In this document: positions 58,089-64,000 of the stretch, piece by piece
Layout: the number at the start of each line of letters is the position of its first letter
How positions within the stretch are numbered: position 1 is the first letter of the stretch
Assembly: GCA_029532415.1 (NCBI GenBank)
Contig: JAQOTA010000055.1
Span: 310,001 to 374,000 of the forward strand
From: Marasmius tenuissimus
Taxonomy: Eukaryota; Basidiomycota; Agaricomycetes; Agaricales; Marasmiaceae
DNA length: 64,000 bases
Direction of reading: 5' to 3'
Notes under the pieces: model-generated
Told to the model about the DNA's origin: nothing
The model's database searches: none
The model's input: the letters and a program-made list of their open reading frames with translations, nothing else
Position numbers and translations under genes: made by a program

Positions 58089-59654
58089 ATGCCGTCAACT
58101 TTCTCTCTTCGTAGGCTATGGGTTCTCGGTATCTCTTTCGCAAGCGTCCTGGGAATGCCCATGGGGGATGTGGTTCATGAGAAGCGCGCTCTAGACCAAA
58201 GTCTGTCCATGCACTCTGTCGCTTTGCATCTAAATACTCAAATCTCTACTAGGCACTTATGACAACCTGGTATTCTACTTCCAATGTGCGTCGCGTGCGT
58301 TTCCGCCGCAGGAGTGTCCATTGAGCATTGGCTATAGATGCTTCTTCTGCCTACGCATCGAGTTGTGCCAGTCCCAACGGAAACACCTTGGTTCTTCAGG
58401 TGCAGTGGTCTTTTACCTTTCAAAGAGGATATGGATCAACCCTGCGGCACCACAGATCAATGATCCCGCGACGGATACCCAAGGATTCATTGCGCGCGAC
58501 GACAACCGACAGGAGATTGTGGTTTCCCTTCGAGGAAGGTGGGAAGTTGGCGCGTATCTGCCTGTGTAAGCCGGCTCACAATCTCCCTGAACGGCAGCAC
58601 CTCTCTTGTGGATTTCCTCATCACGGACATCAACATTGTTCTCACTCCCTTCGAGTCTCCTGGCGTCGCTGCCCCCGGTAAGTCGGCTGTTCAACATACG
58701 TGACGGTAGGCTGATAGCCGCGTACATAGATGGATCCTTGGCACACAAAGGATTCTTGAACGCGTGAGTTCACCCGACCGCCTAAAAGACAGGGCATTAC
58801 TCACTTTGACGTTTTCAATTTTGATTTGAAGGTGGAACTCCATCGCGGAGCAGGTCATATCAACGGTCCGGTCCGAGTTGGCAGCCCATCCAGACTACAG
58901 TCTGGTAACGTCTGGACATTCGTTGGGTGGCGCTTTATCCAGTCTTGCTGCAATCTCTTTACAGCAGAATTTCCCTCAGAGGTGAGTTCGGAACCACCGT
59001 TTAGCTAATGATAACTCGCGAAGACGATGACGACCGTTTTTAGCACTACTCGAATGTTCACATACGGTGAGGATGGCTAGGTTTCCGATGTGACAGTGCT
59101 AACTCGACTGCCACCTGATAACAGGCCAGCCACGTACCTTGAACCCTGTAGCTGCGGAGTTTGTCAATGATGTGTTTGGTTCGAGGGCATTTAGAGGTGA
59201 GCTCCGTTCAACCTTCCGTCTGATTCTTCATTCTGAAGAAACGCCTCCAGCGGTCCACACCTCCGATGGGTGAGATTAACACTCGTTCTTCGGTCCTTCC
59301 GATATTCAGCCACAACCACCAGTGTCCCGACGATCCTCCCTCAGTCTGTGGGTTATCGTCACCACGGTAAGCCCTAGTTAAATTCGGAGAGATCACATCC
59401 CTGAACTCGCACTACTCCGATATCCCGGTCAGGTATTGAATATTGGAACTTTGAAGATCCCGCGTCGCCTGAAACAACTCGTCAGTGCGACGCTAGCGGA
59501 GAGGATCCAACTTGCTCAGATTCGATCCCGACGACGGGTATCAATATCCCGCATGTAACTGTGAGTTGACCGAAGACTTTTATCCTGCCGGGAAGCGACG
59601 TAACCTCTCCTCCAGTATTTCAACATCCTGGCCTCTACCCCCTTCTGTTCATGA
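58089..59654 (+). CDS. Secreted class-3 lipase 2 (13 exons)
   Basis: It has the same exon plan as lipase 1 and a clean, uninterrupted set of introns. The product begins MPSTFSLRRLWVLG with a signal peptide and VVHEKR before the mature protein. YASSAYASSCASPNGNTLVLQ, TQGFIARDDNRQEIVVSLRGS and GHSLGG (nucleophile serine, about 58915-58935) follow. HTSDGVPTILPQ and YRHHGIEYW supply the rest of the triad. The C-terminus is YFNILASTPFCS, with the stop at 59652-59654. Intron 4 is about 59 nt, which shows the ancestral size of the intron that holds the DNA element in lipase 1. Extracellular ester hydrolysis is the expected role. Confidence 0.9.
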
Positions 59655-60530
59655 CCGAGCTCAAACGTCTCAACGATCGCGAGTTGATCCTATACCCTCC
59701 AATGAACTGTACTGTACATTGGAACTTGAGCCGAGTCGATAGGAAACGATGTATTGATGATGCTAAACTCGGAGCGGATAGTCAATCGCAGCTGAGTGCT
59801 ACAGCGCTGAGCTGCGGTTGGTCTTGGGAGTGCAGCGTTTCCCCTTCACACACTCGATCGAACGCACTGATAAAGGAATCAGGTTTCTGAGAACTTGAGT
59901 CTTTAGAGGAGTCTTGAGAGTTTTCAACAACCGATGCCAAGTCTTAGTCAGCACGACATAGTATCGCCGTAAGAATGCCAGCATCACGGCATGAGTTCAA
60001 ATTAACATTACGCAATCATTCACCTTTCAACGACTCCCATGAACTATCGAAAAGCCATCAGATATCCAGGAGTCTTGAACCCAGAGCCAACGAAACTCAG
60101 AATGACTGACAGCTTGCCATAGTCATTTGGGCCATCTTGAAATATCTGGTAAAGCGGGTTTAACAGGTCCCATAATTGCTGTTCTGACTTATGATAGTCA
60201 TCAGACCACGGAGTTTGAATCTTCCGTCCTCGACTTGCGAACATTCTTCAGTATCTGTCAACTTCAGCCCACCCTGACGAACGCAGAGTCTGGACATTAC
60301 GCCCTTCGAATTCGATTACTTCATCCGAAGAAAGGGAAGCAAGTGAATACGAGAAAACACGAAACGTGTTGCATGTTCTTGGACAAATGTCGGCAGTGTG
60401 AAAGTTTTCATAATAACCTTATGAAGATGAGGCCACTTGAATCTATTTCCGGGGCAGAAAAAAAAGTTTAAAAGGCGTCGTGTTTCACTGGAAATACACG
60501 GCTTCAGCTGACACCTTTCCGAGAGCCAAC
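59655..60530. promoter_or_regulatory. Intergenic and promoter of lipase 3
   Basis: No gene seen. The end has aaaaaaaagtttaaaaggcgtcg at about 60459-60481, matching the TATA-like box position of lipases 1 and 2. Confidence 0.5.
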
Positions 60531-61993
60531 ATGCCATCGATTTTCTCTCTTCGTAGGCTATGGGTTCTCGGCATCTCTCTCACAGGCGTCCTGGCAATGC
60601 CAATGGGGGACGTTGCTCACCAGAAGCGCGCTATAGACCAAGGTTCGTCCTTGTACTCCTTCGTTCTGCATCCAGTCACAATAATTCTCTACTAGCAACT
60701 TTTGACGACCTTGCATTTTACTTTAAATGTGCGTCCCGTATATGCGTATCAGTTTGGGTCGATCATGCCTGACTTTCGTCCTTTAGATGCTTCTTCCGCA
60801 TACTATGAATCGAGTTGTGCAAGTCCAAACGGCAATACTTTGGTTCTCCAGGTGCATCGGCCCTCAATCTTTGAAAGAGATGTCGCTCATTGAACTTGAT
60901 TCTGCAGATCAATCAGCCTGTGACAAACACCCAAGGATACATCGCCCGTGATGACAATCGACGGGAGATTGTAGTTGCTTTACGAGGAAGGTGAGTTGTC
61001 GGAAGTTGGTGCACACTACCCACTGGTGTAGGCTTAATTATGATCCCTCTGCACGGCAGCACCAATATCCCAGACTTCCTCACAGACGCTAGCATCGTCC
61101 TCGTTCCGTTCGTCTCTCCTGGCATCGTTCGCCCCCCCTGTAAGCCGGCTGCACCACATACATTTCGTGGTTCGCGACGGTGTGCTCACAAGTCACATAG
61201 TGGAATTGGTACATGTAGGATTTTTGACCGCGTGAGTTCTCAAAATCTCTTGATAGATAACACCCGCTCAAAGGCCCTCCGTGTAAAGGTGGAACTCCAT
61301 CGCCAAGCAGGTCATCTCAGCTATCCAGACCGAATTGGCAGCCTACCCGGACTACAATTTGGTAACATCCGGGCATTCGCTAGGTGGTGCCCTATCTAGT
61401 CTTGCTGCAATCACCTTACATCAAAACTTCCCCGAAAAGCGAGTCTCTGGATTCAATTGACATTCTACAAAGATAATGACTGTTTCTAGGGCCAATGGGA
61501 TTCGAATGTTCACATACGGTGAAAATGGCCCTTGTTTCAACGTAAAAAAGTGCTAACTAACGGTAACAGGCCAGCCACGCACTTTTAACGGTGCTGCCGC
61601 AAAGTTTGTTAACGATAAATTCGGTTTCAGAGCATTCAGAGGTGAGCGTGCACCAGCCTTCGGTCTATCTCTTGGTGCTTATTACCTTCAGCGGTCCACA
61701 CCGACGACGGGTGAGACCAAGACATTTCGTTCAGTCTCCTGATGCTAACGTCATAAAACTATCAGTGTTCCATCAATCCCTCCCAAGTCTATCACTGGCG
61801 TAGGATATCGGCATCACGGTCAGCCACAGTGAAACCTGAGAAGATTGCATCGTTGAACTGTCATTATTTCATCCTACCCTAAGGTGTCGAATACTGGAAC
61901 TTCGACATGACCCTGCGTCACCTGAGACAACCCGACAATGCGACCCTAGTGGGGAGGATTCAACATGTTCAAATTCTGTACGCCCGCCCGTGA
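60531..61993 (+). CDS. Secreted class-3 lipase 3, C-terminus frameshifted
   Basis: It starts MPSIFSLRRLWVLGISL with a signal peptide and DVAHQKR before the mature part. It keeps SSAYYESSCASPNGN, TQGYIARDDNRREIVVALRGS, the elbow GHSLGG, VHTDDGVP and YRHHGVEYWNF. After YWNF two extra bases (TTC GACAT GAC, against TTT GAA GAT in lipase 2) shift the frame. The protein then ends early at the TGA 61991-61993 instead of reading DPAS...C...YFNI. The conserved cysteine-containing tail is lost, although the catalytic triad is encoded. One intron appears to use a GC donor (cccgaaaa|gcgagt). Exon 1 ends with donor GTTCGT. It is either a recent pseudogene or a lipase with an altered tail. Confidence 0.78.
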
Positions 61994-63447
61994 GGGGAAT
62001 TAACGCTGCTCACAGCACTGTGAGTTCATAAACTGTTCTGCCTGAGAACGTTCCTGAACGGTTTTTCTTCCCTTCAGTACTTCAACATCAATTCCTCTTC
62101 AGTGTTCTGCTCATGATCTAGCCCAAGCCGGCCGCCCGTAAGAGTCCTGACGAGTGTAAGTTGATTCCAGACCTCTCCCCGACACGACGAACTGGATCGA
62201 TATACGGACGAGTAGCGATGTTTTACTTCTCTCGCGCTCCTCTCAAGCATTGGGATTGGTACTTCATCGACGAGCTGGCGTAGTAAACATCGAAAAATGG
62301 CAGAATTTATTTTCAACGGCTGCGAATGATATACAGATAGACCTAGCAATATGACGGTGGCGATCGTCGAGCTAATAATGCTCCGTTGTCCGATGCACAT
62401 AAGAATTCCTTTACAGCCCTTTCCGAAAAGGTTGGCACGCATTTCGCAGGTTGTAGATATAGAAAAATAAAATTGGTGAACGTAGACGGTGGTTCCGCCC
62501 ATTCGGTCGATGTTTCGGAGTGATTGTCAGTGGCTCGAGACGTGTTTGATGCGGCTTTGGAGATGTTTGATGTGGATCTGAAGGTGTTTGAAGCGGGTTC
62601 ACTGCTGCTCGTATCTCTTCCCCTCGCTCAACCTTCTTGATTTATTTTTCTATAAGCTTGTGCCATACTTTTCGCAAAGGGCTGTAATCCTTTGACGTCG
62701 ATCGAGATGTGTTCCGATGCAACGGTGCTTGAATCTCAGTGATCACCCATGGAACTCCTGATTAAACCATCCGTTTATTTTCATCGAAAGATGACGCCGC
62801 ACACCGTAGCCACGAAGAATAGACGATCACCCGCGAGCCCAGACCAACAGAGATAGCCGACCTTGTTAGATCTTGTCTGAGGACGGCGGTTTAATGGTCA
62901 ACCAACGTCGGCTTGAGTCCTCTCAGAGTTCTTCTCGGTAGTAGAACCGGGGTTAGAAGTGAGTAAACTTGGAGATCTTTAATCGATCTCGGACGAGGGA
63001 TGCAGTCTATGACGGTAAACATATTGGTTTCGTCCAGGTTCTCAAAGTCGGTCCGACTCACCGACCCTGGGCTAATGCACTACTTTATGACTGAACCAAC
63101 GGACGTCTAAACCATTTCGTACTTAGTCATACAAAGGCCAACCTACCTACCCATTATTAATCGACAGCATAACTACTCTACGTATTCCAACTAAAACCGT
63201 TCCGAAACAGTACAATGCAAAAACGATAGCCAAGACGAAAGGAAGGACAGAAGAAAAGATGGACCATGCGAGCGCGGGTAAATTGGGAAACATACGTGCG
63301 TGCGATAGTGCTAATATACAGATGAGTTTGATGAGGGGGTTTCAAAGCAACGAGGACTAGGAGCATAAAATGAGGAAATAAAAGATATACTAAGATGCAA
63401 GGTGACTTTTCTGAAGCGATGAAGAAGTCGTAGATCATAGATTAATG
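61994..63447. other. Intergenic, lipase 3 to histidine kinase
   Basis: The first 120 bp still match the end of the other lipases, including the former last exon (cagtacttcaacatc near 62077). A short tandem-like stretch with gtttgatg and ggtgtttgaagc units lies at 62546-62600. No gene supported elsewhere. Confidence 0.45.
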
Positions 63448-64000
63448 TCATGAGCCAGAGTTGACACTGGTCCGATGAGTATGTCGTTTGCGACGTAAAT
63501 CGGCCTGTTTGAGAATGTTTTTGATTGAAGATTCCGAGACCGGTTTGGTGAGGACACTGCACAAGAAATGACAACAGTCAGCGAAACGAAGCATGGCTCA
63601 GATCCAAATGAACTTACACGTCCACCCCTGCCTTCAGATACTCTTCTTGATCTGGAAATGACGGATAAGTACGTCAGCGAAGCCACTAAATAGAAAGTCC
63701 AAACTCACCTGGTAACAATGCATTACCCGTCAGACCGATAACATAATCCCTCCGACCCAACCTCCTCAAAATCTCCACTGTTCTCAACCCAGACAACGTA
63801 GGCATCTGGTTATCTAGGAACACTACCGCAAACTTCGACAACGGATTCTGCGTGTTTACGGATGCATTTCCAGAATGAACGCTGGCAACCTCGCCCGGAT
63901 CCGGAGGTTCCTCATCCGTCGACATGCGCGGCCCCATGTACCCATCGCCCAGGTCCTCGAACGTCACGGTCTTTGTGATGGAAGGCGAAAATTGACTCTC
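63448..64000 (-). CDS. Hybrid histidine kinase or response regulator, C-terminal receiver domain (partial)
   Basis: Minus-strand exons 64000-63709 (cut by the window edge), 63651-63618 and 63556-63448. The receiver domain has the phosphoacceptor aspartate in VVFLDNQMPTLSG, the switch threonine in VIGLTGNALLPG and the lysine in DVVLTKPVSE. The tail ends HRTSVNSGS. In fungi such a domain at a protein's C-terminus usually belongs to a hybrid histidine kinase feeding the Ypd1 phosphorelay. The kinase core would lie beyond 64000, so that part is inference. Confidence 0.85.

Noticed and set aside
1..64000. tRNA, rRNA or CRISPR-like arrays
   Set aside because: No cloverleaf with A and B boxes, no rRNA sequence and no regularly spaced repeats were found by eye; a tRNA gene could still be missed without a scan.

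Overview
This is a gene-dense eukaryotic window, almost certainly from an agaricomycete (basidiomycete) fungus. Genes carry many short GT-AG introns, mostly about 45-60 nt. The repertoire fits too: divergent actins, a NACHT-type STAND protein, tandem P450s, expanded secreted lipases, and a VPS25, ALG5 and Ran-binding protein of fungal type. Coding regions below were rebuilt by splicing by eye. Where exon coordinates are listed, exon lengths sum to a multiple of three and phases agree.

Region 1 (1-23 kb) is a duplication zone. Two 375-residue actin-family genes (31-1610 and 21051-22623) share the same eight intron positions. A 196-residue membrane-protein gene also occurs twice (10581-11230 and 18487-19137) inside a duplicated block of about 2.3 kb, and the two copies flank a NACHT NTPase gene (14829-17388). 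A relic of the NACHT 3' end lies beyond the second actin. Between actin 1 and the first membrane gene is a multi-pass membrane-protein gene (2344-9998). One of its introns holds a young Ty1/copia element with 258-bp LTRs, a 5-bp target duplication, a half-tRNA(iMet)-type primer site and one in-frame stop in gag.

Region 2 (23-46 kb) has a head-to-head pair of divergent paralogs (25058-26733). It continues with a secreted FAD-linked oxidase (29067-30705), two tandem cytochrome P450s on the minus strand, the ESCRT-II gene VPS25 and a later VPS25 pseudogene. It ends with a 17-exon MFS transporter of allantoate-permease type, with an apparent 3-nt exon, and an unrecognised 336-residue protein. Oxidase, P450s and transporter could belong to a small metabolic cluster, but no backbone enzyme is visible.

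Region 3 (46-64 kb) holds a RanBD nuclear-transport protein, ALG5 and three tandem class-3 lipases. The first lipase has a 3.35-kb DNA element inside its fourth intron. That element has inverted ends, subterminal TTGTAC-like repeats, long hairpins and a decayed antisense fragment of a chitin-synthase-linked myosin motor. The window ends in the receiver domain of a hybrid histidine kinase that runs off the edge.
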